From: CAVPGH01 sp046726955
GTDB taxonomy: Bacteria > Acidobacteriota > Vicinamibacteria > Fen-336
NCBI GenBank assembly: GCA_046726955.1
Contig: JBKPBQ010000306.1
Location: 1 to 17,746 of the forward strand
Length of the DNA stretch: 17,746 nt
Direction: 5' to 3'
The position numbers were made by a program, and so were the translations under genes. The notes beneath the pieces are model-generated. The model had not been told where the DNA came from. It was given only the letters and a program-made list of their open reading frames with translations, and made no database searches. Shown one piece after another: positions 6,769 to 14,894 of this stretch; position 1 is the first letter of the stretch; each line of letters starts with the position of its first letter.

Positions 6769-8442
6769 ATGCTCTGCCCGAAGTGCGGCAAGGACAACGC
6801 CCTGGACGCGGCTCGCTGCGCCTATTGTGGCAACAGCATGGCGGTGGCCGTGCTCGAGGTCACGCGCGGAGACGTCCCGGACAAGATCCGCTTCCTCCGT
6901 CCCCGCAGCTACACGGTCGGGCGCGCCCGCAGCAACGACCTCTCGCTCAACGAGCCCTCGATCTCGAAGACGCACGCCCACATCGAGTTCGACCAGGGCC
7001 GCTTCTTCATCGAGGACCAGGGCAGCCTCCACGGGATCTACGTCAACGCGGTGAAAGTCCAACGCACGGAGCTGACGCCGGGCGCCCAGGTGCAGCTCGG
7101 CAACGTGAGCATGAAGTTCTCGCTGCTGGGCGGCGACACCACGACCGCCGTCGTCGCGAAGTTCCCCTGGATCGAGCAGCACCAGCTCCTGCTCTCGGTG
7201 GTGCAGACCCTGAACTCGACGCTCGTCCTCAACCAGGTGCTCGAGCAGGTGCTGGACGCGGTCATGAGGATCACGGGCGCGGAGCGCGGCTTCCTCCTGC
7301 TCGTGGACAACTCGGCGGAGGGCGCCCGCTACCCGGCGGTGGTCGGGCTCCGCCTCCGCGCGGCCCGCGGCCCCGCCGACCGCTCCCCGCTCGCGGACGG
7401 CGGTCGGGGGATCTCCACCTCGGTGGTGAAGCGGGCGCTGGAGACGGGAGAGATCGTGGCCACGGGCAACGCCCTCGCCGACCCCGTGCTCGGCTCGGCG
7501 AACAGCGTCGTGGCCCTCGACCTGCGCACGATCGTCTGTATTCCCCTGCGCTCACCCCGCGCGGAAGTGGACAAGAGCGGGAGCTATCCCCGCGCCCTCG
7601 GCGCGATCTACGTGGACAACCAGGAGACCTCGGCTCCCTTCAGCCCGGACGGCCTGCGCGCGGCGGAGGCCCTGGCGCGCCACGCCGCCCTCGCCATCGA
7701 GAACGCGCAGCTGTTCGAGCGCGAGCAGCGGACGATCGAGGAGCTCCAGCAGGCCCAGAAGCAGCTCCTGCAGTCCGAGAAGCTCGCGACCATCGGCCAG
7801 ATGGCGGCCGGAATCGCCCACGAGCTGAACACCCCGCTCACCTACATCATGGGGAACCTCGAGCTGCTGGAGGCGCAGCAGCTCGACGGATCGCAGCGCG
7901 AGATGCTGAGCTCGATCGCCCGCGGCTCCGAGCGCATCAAGAGCCTCGCCCAGAGCCTGCTCGCGTTCAGCCGTCCGTCCCACGAGGATATGTCGCCCCT
8001 CGCCCTCAACGAGCTCATCGAGCGCAGCCTCGAGCTCTGCCACTACCAGATCCTGAAGGGCGGCGTGCGCCTCGAGAAGAACCTCGCCCCCGACCTCCCG
8101 CGCGTGACCGGCGTCTCGAACCAGCTCGAGATGGCCCTCATCAACCTGACCGTGAACGCCGTCCACGCGATGGAGGGCACGGGCGGCAAGCTCACCGTGT
8201 CGTCCGCGCTCAAGGGCCCCGAGGTCGAGATCGCGGTGAGCGACGAGGGCCCGGGGATCCCCGAGCACATCCAGCCCACCGTCTTCGAACCCTTCGTGAC
8301 CACGAAGCCCGCCGGGAAGGGGACGGGTCTCGGCTTGTCCACGGTCCTCATGATCGTGGAGCGGCACCAGGGGAAGATCGACTTCAAGACGGCGCCGGGA
8401 GCCGGCACGACGTTCCGCATCCGGCTCCCCGCGGCGACCTGA
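6769..8442 (+). CDS. Orphan sensor histidine kinase: zinc ribbon, FHA, GAF, HisKA, HATPase
   Basis: This 557-residue soluble kinase begins with a zinc ribbon (C3, C6, C17, C20). An FHA domain follows at about 40-120, with G51-R52, S66/H69 and N93 in the phosphothreonine-binding pattern. A GAF domain spans about 135-315, and a short coiled coil (315-340) leads to HisKA with H351 in GIAHELNTPLTY. The ATPase domain has the N box around N459-N463, DEGPGIP (492-498) and GKGTGLGLS (517-525), so catalysis should be intact. No membrane segment is present, so it senses cytoplasmic signals through GAF and may dock phosphorylated partners through FHA. No response regulator with an intact receiver is adjacent. 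ATG 6769 is chosen because it starts directly at the zinc ribbon; an in-frame TTG at 6727 is an alternative. The diguanylate cyclase gene follows after 14 bases. Confidence 0.9.
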   Translation: MLCPKCGKDNALDAARCAYCGNSMAVAVLEVTRGDVPDKIRFLRPRSYTVGRARSNDLSLNEPSISKTHAHIEFDQGRFFIEDQGSLHGIYVNAVKVQRTELTPGAQVQLGNVSMKFSLLGGDTTTAVVAKFPWIEQHQLLLSVVQTLNSTLVLNQVLEQVLDAVMRITGAERGFLLLVDNSAEGARYPAVVGLRLRAARGPADRSPLADGGRGISTSVVKRALETGEIVATGNALADPVLGSANSVVALDLRTIVCIPLRSPRAEVDKSGSYPRALGAIYVDNQETSAPFSPDGLRAAEALARHAALAIENAQLFEREQRTIEELQQAQKQLLQSEKLATIGQMAAGIAHELNTPLTYIMGNLELLEAQQLDGSQREMLSSIARGSERIKSLAQSLLAFSRPSHEDMSPLALNELIERSLELCHYQILKGGVRLEKNLAPDLPRVTGVSNQLEMALINLTVNAVHAMEGTGGKLTVSSALKGPEVEIAVSDEGPGIPEHIQPTVFEPFVTTKPAGKGTGLGLSTVLMIVERHQGKIDFKTAPGAGTTFRIRLPAAT

Positions 8443-8456
8443 CGGTCGTCGCTCCC

Positions 8457-9914
8457 GTGCTCGGGTCGAGAGCGGAAGGACCGCGGCCGGCCCGCCCGCT
8501 CCTCATCTTCGCGACCATCGGTGTCGTCTACTTCCTCGCCGCGAAGCTCGGCCTCCGCCTCGCCTTCCTGCATCCGAGCGCCAGCCCCGTCTGGCCGGCG
8601 ACCGGCATCGCCCTCGGCGCCCTCCTCGTCTGGGGCACCCGCGCGTGGCCGGCCGTCTGGGCGGCGGCCTTCGCGGCCAACCTCACGACCGCGGGATCTT
8701 TTGCCACGTCGGTGGGGATCGCGACGGGGAACACCTTGGAAGCCGTCACCGGAGCATTCCTCGTGAACCGCTTCGCCGGCGGCCGCGACGCCATGGACCG
8801 GTCGTGGAACACCTTCAAGTTCGCCGTGCTCGCCGCCGGGGTGAGCACGACGGTCAGCGCGACCATCGGTGTGGCGAGCCTCCTGGCAGGCGGGTTCGTG
8901 CGGCCCGGCACCGAGGGTGCCGTGTGGACGACGTGGTGGCTGGGCGACGTCGTGGGCGCCCTCATGGTGGCTCCCCTCGTGCTGCTGTGGAGCGCCGAGT
9001 GGCGGCTGCGGTGGAGCGCCCCCCAGGCAGCCGAAGCCGCGCTCATCCTCGTCGCGGTGGTGGCGACGGGTCTCCTGATGTTCGGGGGTTGGACACCTCC
9101 CTATCCGGTCACCTTCCTCTGCCTGCCCGTCCTCCTCTGGCCGGCGTTCCGGCTCGGAACCCGCGAGGCCGCCACCGCCGCCGCTATCCTCGCCGCCATC
9201 GCGGTCGCGGGCACGCTCCGCGGGTTCGGCTCGTTCGCCCGCGCGTCGCCGAACGAGTCGCTGCTCCTCCTGCAGTCGTTCATGGGCGTGAGCTCGGCGA
9301 CCGCGCTCGCCGTGGCGGGAGTCGTGACGGAGCGCAAGCGCCTGGAAGCCCGGCTACTGCACCTCGCCGACTACGACTCCCTCACGGAGGTGCTCAGCCG
9401 GCGGCGCTTCAAGGAGGAGCTCGCTCACCAGATCGCCAAGGCCCTGCGCTACGACTCCCCGGCGGCCCTCCTCTTCGTCGACCTGGACGACTTCAAGGCC
9501 ATCAACGACCGCCTGGGCCACGCCTCCGGCGACCGCGTTCTCGCCAGTCTGGCCCGGCTCCTGCGGGGACGGCTGCGCGAGAGCGACGTCATGGGCCGTC
9601 TGGGGGGCGACGAGTTCGCGGTCCTGCTGCCGCGCGCCGACGGCAGCCAGGCCTCCGCGGTCGCCGACCAGCTCGTGAAGGAGATCGGCGCGCACGCGAT
9701 CGACATCGAGGGGAGGAAGATCGTCACGGGGGCGAGCATCGGCATCGCCCTGATCCCGAACCACGGCACGAGCGCCGAGGAGCTGCTCGCCCGTGCCGAC
9801 GCCGCGATGTTCGCGGCCAAGGCCGCGGGCGGCCGCTGCTGCCGGACCTACGCGCCGGGATCGCCGGATCTGACGAAGGGAAGCCGTCGCGACGCCGGCT
9901 CGCGCCGGCGCTAG
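8457..9914 (+). CDS. Membrane diguanylate cyclase, MASE1-GGDEF
   Basis: This 485-residue protein makes c-di-GMP from two GTP. Residues 13-290 form a MASE1 sensor of about eight helices, with the family motifs PSASPVWPATGIALGALL (40-57), GNTLEAVTGAFL (91-102) and WWLGDVVGALMVAPL (160-174). The GGDEF domain follows a short helix (291-301) and keeps every key element: metal ligand D342 in FVDLDDFK, NDRLGH with ASGDRVL, the GGDEF loop at 383-387, and the inhibitory I-site RESD (374-377) five residues before it. It should therefore be active and product-inhibited. There is no EAL or receiver domain. The start is a GTG at 8457, just before the first helix, without a clear Shine-Dalgarno. It lies 14 bases after the kinase stop, so the two are probably one transcript and one signalling unit. 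The C terminus has a basic tail (RRDAGSRRR). Confidence 0.9.
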   Translation: MLGSRAEGPRPARPLLIFATIGVVYFLAAKLGLRLAFLHPSASPVWPATGIALGALLVWGTRAWPAVWAAAFAANLTTAGSFATSVGIATGNTLEAVTGAFLVNRFAGGRDAMDRSWNTFKFAVLAAGVSTTVSATIGVASLLAGGFVRPGTEGAVWTTWWLGDVVGALMVAPLVLLWSAEWRLRWSAPQAAEAALILVAVVATGLLMFGGWTPPYPVTFLCLPVLLWPAFRLGTREAATAAAILAAIAVAGTLRGFGSFARASPNESLLLLQSFMGVSSATALAVAGVVTERKRLEARLLHLADYDSLTEVLSRRRFKEELAHQIAKALRYDSPAALLFVDLDDFKAINDRLGHASGDRVLASLARLLRGRLRESDVMGRLGGDEFAVLLPRADGSQASAVADQLVKEIGAHAIDIEGRKIVTGASIGIALIPNHGTSAEELLARADAAMFAAKAAGGRCCRTYAPGSPDLTKGSRRDAGSRRR

Positions 9915-9924
9915 CGGAGACTCA

Positions 9925-10635
9925 CTAGAGCCAGCGCCAGAACCTCTGCGGTGTGCCGGGGGCGAAGAGCTCCATCGACCAGCGGGAGCCCAGCACCACG
10001 AGCCGTCCGTAGAGCAGCATGCCCATGAGCATCAGGCCCGCGCCGAGGAGCATCTCACGCTCGGCCATCGGCCCCCCGGACTCCGCGCGGAGAGCGGCGA
10101 GGTCCCATCCGAAATGGAGGAGGACGGCCGCGAGGAACGACGCGGCCACGGCCAGCTTCCATCGGCGGCGCCCGTGGAAGAGGCATCCGGTCCCGAAGCC
10201 GCCGATGCCGCCCATGACGAGGTGGCCGCAGAGACGGACCAGCTCCTCGACGGGGAGGGCGCGTGCGGCGTCCGGTGTCGCGTGGAGGACCGCGATCCCC
10301 TCCTCCACGGCGGCTCCCAGACCGGCCATCGAGCCGTAGATCAGGCCGTCCATCGGGTCGTTGAAGGAGCGGGCCCAGAGCGCGAGGAGGGCGACCACCA
10401 GCAGCTTGGCCGCCTCCTCGCAGACCGCGCCGACCGTCGCGAAGGCCATCGGGGACCGGAGGTCGAACGTCCGGAACGTCACGGCCTCCAGCCACCCCGC
10501 TCCCGCCATCCCGGCTGCACCCATGGCCGCGGCGAGGGCGACGACCGGCACCGGCTCCTGGTCGTAGAGGTCGTAGCGATAGACGAGGACCGCCGCTCCG
10601 ATCGCGCAGCCCGCGAACGTGACGTCGAGGATCAC
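9925..10635 (-). CDS. PrsW-family intramembrane protease
   Basis: This 236-residue protein has about six to seven hydrophobic helices and the PrsW metal-site motifs in order: EEAAK (73-77), FNDPMDGLIYG (91-101), EE (111-112), H138 in CGHLVMG, and H174 in LLHFGWD. PrsW enzymes cleave membrane proteins, in Bacillus an anti-sigma factor, and related proteins serve other membrane roles. The length is typical. The start is a GTG at 10635; GTGAGG overlapping the stop of the upstream gene serves as ribosome binding site, and only 4 bases separate the two. It is therefore almost certainly the last gene of the molybdoenzyme operon, an unusual partner for a redox complex. No anti-sigma factor is visible nearby. 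It converges on the cyclase gene with a 10-bp gap. Confidence 0.82.
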   Translation of the reverse strand: MILDVTFAGCAIGAAVLVYRYDLYDQEPVPVVALAAAMGAAGMAGAGWLEAVTFRTFDLRSPMAFATVGAVCEEAAKLLVVALLALWARSFNDPMDGLIYGSMAGLGAAVEEGIAVLHATPDAARALPVEELVRLCGHLVMGGIGGFGTGCLFHGRRRWKLAVAASFLAAVLLHFGWDLAALRAESGGPMAEREMLLGAGLMLMGMLLYGRLVVLGSRWSMELFAPGTPQRFWRWL

Positions 10636-10639
10636 CGCC

Positions 10640-13402
10640 TCACGCGCGGAACATCTCGTCGGCGGGCCGGAGCGGACGATCCAGCCACAGCGGACGGCGC
10701 AGCCCGCCCGGGCCGGGACCCGGGCGCGCCTTCGCCCGCCACTCGCGGTAGACCTCCATCGAGCGGGCGGTGTCCACGAAGACGTCGCCGTAGCGGTCCT
10801 CCGGGCGCGCGCGCGTGACCACGACCTTCTGGTGCCAGCAGTGCATGCCGGAGACGGGATCGGGGTGCACGGGGAAGGCGAGGTTCTGGTGGACGCCGCC
10901 GTCGCTCCACCAGATCCGGCTGGAGTCGGGGTCGGCGCTCGCGAAGGGACCCACGCCCTCCACCTGCCGCAGCAGGATCGTGCCGTCCCGCCGCTCGAGC
11001 GTCACTCGCGAGGACGACCAGCGGCTGCCCTCGCCCTCGCGCAGGCGCCAGCGGCCGAGGTGGTGCGAGCAGGCGACGACTCCCGGCGCGATCGCTTCCG
11101 TCACCCAGGCCCGGTTGACGAAGTGGCCGATCTCCGTCTGCACCCTCACGAGGTCGCCCGACGCGAGCCCGAGCCGGCGCGCGTCGCTCGTGTGGATCCA
11201 GAGCGGGTTCTTGTGCGAGATCTCGTTCAGGTACTTCGCGTTTCCGCTGCGCGTGTGGATGAGCGTGGGCAGGCGGAAGGTGGGCACGAGGACGAGCTCG
11301 CCCCTGCCGGCGTCGAGCGCGCGCCGGTGGATGTGGCTTCGCACGTAGCCGGGAAGCGCCTCCTCCGCCCAGCCCCACTCCTCCAGCGTTCGCGAGTAGA
11401 TCTCGAGCTTCCGCGACGGCGTCGGGAACCCCGCCACGGGCTGGCCCGCGATCTCCACGCCCACGACCTTCCCGCCCGATCGGATGACGCCCGTACCGGG
11501 ATCGGTCGCGGCCCCCGGCGGCACGCTCACCGGCTTCGCCTGGAGCTCCCGGATCTCGTCCTCGATGAGGAAGGCGCCGTAGCGCCGCATGTAGTCGAGC
11601 GGCGTGAGGCCTTGCTTCGCCGCCGCCGCGGGAAGACCCGGCACCGAGTTCTCGAAGATCCACTGGTAGTACTCGTGGACGGTGAGCTTCTCCCCCGCGC
11701 GGTAGGGGGACTCGAAGAAGCGCCGGACGCCGAGCGCGCCGTCCGGATCGATCCGCCACGACAGCTCGATCCAGAACTCGTCCTCCTCCCAGACCTGGCC
11801 CGGGTTCGCCTCGTAGGTGAAGCGGAACGTCTCGCCACGGCGCTCGCGGGCCGCGCGCAGCACGGGCTGGCGGAAGCTGACCCAGCGGCCGGAGTGCGTC
11901 TCCTGGCTCTGGATGTCGTGGCGCTCTCCCGCGTGGCCCATGGGCAGGACGTAATCGGCGAAGACCGCGGTCTCGCTCCAGGTCGGCGTCAGCGCGGCGT
12001 GGAGGCCCACGAGCGACTCGTCGGCCAGCACCTCCATCCACGTCGCCCCGTCCGGGTTCGTCCAGACGGGGTTGTATACGCGCGTGAAGTAAGTGTCGAG
12101 CCGGCCCCGGCCCTCCTTCAGGAGGTGCGGGAGCAGGAACGACATCTCGTAGTGGCTGAGCGGCCACTCCGGCGGGAAGAGCAGCTCGTTCCACTCCTTC
12201 TGCCCCGGCGGCTCCTCCCAGAACGTCGGCTTGTACTTGTTCCAGGCGTGGGGCGACGTGCCGCCGCGCGTGCCGACGCTCGCCGTGAGCACGGTCAGGA
12301 GCTGGAGAGCGCGCGCGACCTGCCAGCCCCCGAGGTTTCCCGCCGCGGTTCCGCGCCAGACGTGGGACGCGAAGGCGCCCCGCGCCCGACCGACGAGCCG
12401 CGCCACCTCCACGATGCGGTCGCGCGGCACGCCGCTCTCCGCCTCCGCGAAGGCCGGCGTGAACTCCCGGTACTCCTCGCCGAGCGCGGCCAGGAAAGCG
12501 GCGAACGTCGGCTCCTCGCTCGCGCGCCGGGCCGCCATGTACTCCCGCCAGTTCGTCCAGCGCTCCACGTAATCGAGGTCGGCCAGGCCCTCGTCGAGGA
12601 TCACCCTCGCCATGGCGAGCAGGACCGCGGCCTCGCTGCCCGGGTACGTGGGCAGCCAGTAGTCGGCGGCGGAGGCGGTGTTCGAGAGCCGAGGATCCAT
12701 GACCGCGAGCTTCGCCCCGCGGAGCTTTCCCTCCACGATCCGCTGGGCGTGGGGGTTGAAGTAGTGGCCGGTCTCCAGGTGGGAGGAGAGCAGGAGGATG
12801 AAGCGGGCGTTCGCGTGGTCGGGGCTGGGCCGGTCGTAGCCGCTCCAGAGCGCGTAGCCGAGCCGCGCCGACGCCGAGCAAACGTTCGTGTGCGAGTTGT
12901 GGCCGTCGATGCCCCAGGCCTTGAGGACGCGGTCCATCGCCCGCTCGTGGCCCGGCCGGCCCACGTGGTACATGACCTCGTTGCGCCGGCCTTCCTGAAA
13001 CGCCTTGCGGATCCGTGCCCCGATGTCGTCGAGGACCTCGTCCCAGCCCACGCGCTTCCACTCTCCCCCGCCGCGCTTCCCGGCGCGGCGCTGCGGGTAG
13101 AGGATGCGCTCCGGGTCGTGGATCTGGTTGATGGTCGCGGGCCCCTTGGCGCAGTTGCGGCCGCGGGACGCCGGGTGCAGCGGGTTGCCCTCGAACTTCC
13201 GGATGCGCAGCGTCTCCTGGTCCACGTAGGCGAGTAGCCCGCAGGCGGCCTCGCAGTTGAAGCAGATCGTGGGGACGAGAGAGTACCGGCGCTCCACGCG
13301 CCGCGGCCACTCGCGCGGATCGTATTCGCGCCAGTCGTCCCACTTCTCGGCCGGCGGGTAGGCCTGCAGCGACGAGCCTGGCGACAACCGCTCGATCGTC
13401 AT
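10640..13402 (-). CDS. Molybdopterin oxidoreductase catalytic subunit without Tat signal
   Basis: This 920-residue protein is a DMSO-reductase-superfamily catalytic subunit (complex iron-sulfur molybdoenzyme type). The N-terminal [4Fe-4S] site is C47-x2-C50-x3-C54-x29-C84 (CFNCEAAC, then NCAKG). C175 in SHTNVCSASA is the likely Mo ligand, as in the polysulfide/thiosulfate reductase and formate dehydrogenase branches. The molybdopterin dinucleotide-binding domain lies at about 700-815 (LVLVPTFRLPTLIHTRSGNAKYLN, split here as residues 703-726). Residues 1-40 are acidic and aromatic, with WDDWREYDP, and lack both a twin-arginine motif followed by a hydrophobic core and any cleavage site. The enzyme thus appears cytoplasmic, as in SoeABC sulfite and PadBCD phenylacetyl-CoA oxidoreductases. 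The substrate is not identifiable. The ATG overlaps the stop of the FeS/NrfD fusion (ATGA), implying translational coupling. Confidence 0.9.
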   Translation of the reverse strand: MTIERLSPGSSLQAYPPAEKWDDWREYDPREWPRRVERRYSLVPTICFNCEAACGLLAYVDQETLRIRKFEGNPLHPASRGRNCAKGPATINQIHDPERILYPQRRAGKRGGGEWKRVGWDEVLDDIGARIRKAFQEGRRNEVMYHVGRPGHERAMDRVLKAWGIDGHNSHTNVCSASARLGYALWSGYDRPSPDHANARFILLLSSHLETGHYFNPHAQRIVEGKLRGAKLAVMDPRLSNTASAADYWLPTYPGSEAAVLLAMARVILDEGLADLDYVERWTNWREYMAARRASEEPTFAAFLAALGEEYREFTPAFAEAESGVPRDRIVEVARLVGRARGAFASHVWRGTAAGNLGGWQVARALQLLTVLTASVGTRGGTSPHAWNKYKPTFWEEPPGQKEWNELLFPPEWPLSHYEMSFLLPHLLKEGRGRLDTYFTRVYNPVWTNPDGATWMEVLADESLVGLHAALTPTWSETAVFADYVLPMGHAGERHDIQSQETHSGRWVSFRQPVLRAARERRGETFRFTYEANPGQVWEEDEFWIELSWRIDPDGALGVRRFFESPYRAGEKLTVHEYYQWIFENSVPGLPAAAAKQGLTPLDYMRRYGAFLIEDEIRELQAKPVSVPPGAATDPGTGVIRSGGKVVGVEIAGQPVAGFPTPSRKLEIYSRTLEEWGWAEEALPGYVRSHIHRRALDAGRGELVLVPTFRLPTLIHTRSGNAKYLNEISHKNPLWIHTSDARRLGLASGDLVRVQTEIGHFVNRAWVTEAIAPGVVACSHHLGRWRLREGEGSRWSSSRVTLERRDGTILLRQVEGVGPFASADPDSSRIWWSDGGVHQNLAFPVHPDPVSGMHCWHQKVVVTRARPEDRYGDVFVDTARSMEVYREWRAKARPGPGPGGLRRPLWLDRPLRPADEMFRA

Positions 13403-14826
13403 GCGTTAGGTACCTGCTGCGGGGCCTGCACGAAGAGGTGCTCCCAGAGGAGGAGCCCGGCCAGGGCGAAGCTGCCCGCGACCGCGCCGAGCTCTGGCGA
13501 CGACCAGAGGAGCGCGAGCGGCAGGAGATGTCCCACCGCGAGCACGCCGGTCGTGAAGCGGACGTCGCCCTGGATGAGGTGGGCCGCGCGGCGCGCGTCC
13601 TCGGTCGCGTGCCGGCCCCAGACTTCCCCCCCCACGAGCAGGCCGTTCAGGGGAAGGAGCCAGCGCAGCCACTCCGGCTCGAAGAGCGCGGCTCCTGCCA
13701 CGAGCGCCTGGACGACGAGGTGCGGGCCGAGGAGGCTCGACTGCCAGAGGTCGCGGCCCTTGGCCTGTCCGAAGAGGAAGGCGGTGTAGAGCGCGGTGAA
13801 CGCGGCGAGGAGGGCCGTGGTGACGTACGCGATCGACGGGAGGCGGAAGAGGCCGAGCGCGGAGAGGAAGTCGAGGGAGAGCATCCCCCCGTAGGCCGCG
13901 ATGACGTACGACCCGCGCGTGAGCCAGGAGCTCCACTGCGGCTTCGTGAGCGTCCAGAGAAAGCGACGGGGCTGCCGAAGGTCGGCGATGAGCAGCAGGC
14001 CGGTCAGCCCCAGGAAGAAGAGGGCGGCGAGCGACGCCGCGGCCGGCGGGGGCTGTCGCGGCATCCAGACGAGCGCGGGCACCAGGAACGAGCCGGCGGC
14101 GATCGACTTCGTCCAGAGATAGGCCGAGACCTTCCAGCCCCACGAGTTGCGGTGCTGCTCGCGCACGCCGTACGTGCGGCGCGGCGCGCCGGCCTCCTCC
14201 GTGGGGGCGATCGCCATGGCCTGCGGGGCCTGGGCCCACATGTAGTCGGACGGGGGTGGGGCGGCCGCGGGCACGAGCGCCGAGGCGTCGCCCTCGATGT
14301 AGAAGACCTTGGGACGCGTACCCTTCTCGGGCTTGCGCACTTGGACCGGGATGCGTCCCTTCAGGTGGACGATCGTCGAGCGCGGATCGTCGAGGTCCCC
14401 CGCAACGATCGCCTGCGTAGGGCAGACGGTCACGCACGGCGGCTCGAGCCCGACCTCGACCTTGTGGGCGCAGAAGTTGCACTTCGCCGCGGTCTCCGTG
14501 CGCGGGTCGATGTAGAGCGCGTCGTAGGGGCACCCCTGCATGCAGGCCTTGCACCCGATGCACCGGCGGTTGTCGAAGTCGACGATCCCGTCCTTCCGCC
14601 GGTAGAGCGCGGTGGTCGGGCAGATCTCGACGCAGGGCGCGTCCTCGCAGTGATTGCAGCGGGTGACGGTGAACGTCCGCCGCGTCTCCGGGAACTCCCC
14701 CTTCTCGACGTACTTCACCCAGGTCCGGGCGACGCCGAGCGGCACCTCGTGCTCGACCTTGCACGCCACCGAGCACGCGTGGCAGCCGATGCACTTGCGG
14801 TTGTCGATCAGGAAGGCGTAGTTCAA
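13399..14826 (-). CDS. Fused four-cluster ferredoxin subunit and NrfD-like membrane anchor
   Basis: This 475-residue protein combines two subunits that are usually separate. Residues 1-175 are an NrfC/PsrB-type ferredoxin with all 16 cysteines: C12-C15-C18-C22, C57-C60-C65-C69, C89-C92-C95-C99 and C116-C119-C131-C135. A Pro/Ala-rich linker (185-230) leads to an NrfD/PsrC-type anchor of about eight helices (roughly 234-466) with the family loop DLRQPRRF (282-289). It should carry electrons between the catalytic subunit and membrane quinone. There is no Tat signal. Positive charges cluster before helix 1, after helix 2 and after helix 6, so the N terminus and FeS domain are predicted cytoplasmic. 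The start is a TTG at 14826 with no Shine-Dalgarno, placed just before the FeS domain. The open frame continues upstream, but that part is not protein-like. The stop overlaps the catalytic subunit start. Confidence 0.88.
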   Translation of the reverse strand: MNYAFLIDNRKCIGCHACSVACKVEHEVPLGVARTWVKYVEKGEFPETRRTFTVTRCNHCEDAPCVEICPTTALYRRKDGIVDFDNRRCIGCKACMQGCPYDALYIDPRTETAAKCNFCAHKVEVGLEPPCVTVCPTQAIVAGDLDDPRSTIVHLKGRIPVQVRKPEKGTRPKVFYIEGDASALVPAAAPPPSDYMWAQAPQAMAIAPTEEAGAPRRTYGVREQHRNSWGWKVSAYLWTKSIAAGSFLVPALVWMPRQPPPAAASLAALFFLGLTGLLLIADLRQPRRFLWTLTKPQWSSWLTRGSYVIAAYGGMLSLDFLSALGLFRLPSIAYVTTALLAAFTALYTAFLFGQAKGRDLWQSSLLGPHLVVQALVAGAALFEPEWLRWLLPLNGLLVGGEVWGRHATEDARRAAHLIQGDVRFTTGVLAVGHLLPLALLWSSPELGAVAGSFALAGLLLWEHLFVQAPQQVPNA

Positions 14827-14834
14827 CGCTGGCG

Positions 14835-14840
14835 ATTCTA
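14835..14840 (-). promoter_or_regulatory. Candidate -10 box for the molybdoenzyme operon
   Basis: On the minus strand the hexamer reads TAGAAT, 5/6 to consensus, and ends 8 bases before the TTG start codon. If used, transcription would begin at or next to the start codon, giving a leaderless message, which would explain the missing Shine-Dalgarno. No convincing -35 is present at 16-18 bases. The 68-bp gap (14827-14894) holds nothing else I can identify. Confidence 0.3.
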
Positions 14841-14894
14841 GCCCAAGTGCATTTGCGGGCTGCGGGCCTTCGTCGCCGGCGGAAGCGAACGGCT

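Noticed and set aside
6783..8456. Upstream extension of the cyclase frame through the kinase gene (a 1043-residue frame)
   Set aside because: The extension reads as an Arg/Pro-rich out-of-frame product of the kinase gene; the MASE1 domain begins just after the GTG at 8457.
10619..13237. An 872-residue open frame on the plus strand opposite the molybdoenzyme gene, and another of 903 residues on the minus strand in a different frame
   Set aside because: Both are composition shadows typical of GC-rich DNA: their products are Arg/Pro/Ala-rich with no domain, whereas the 920-residue frame has intact metal and cofactor motifs.
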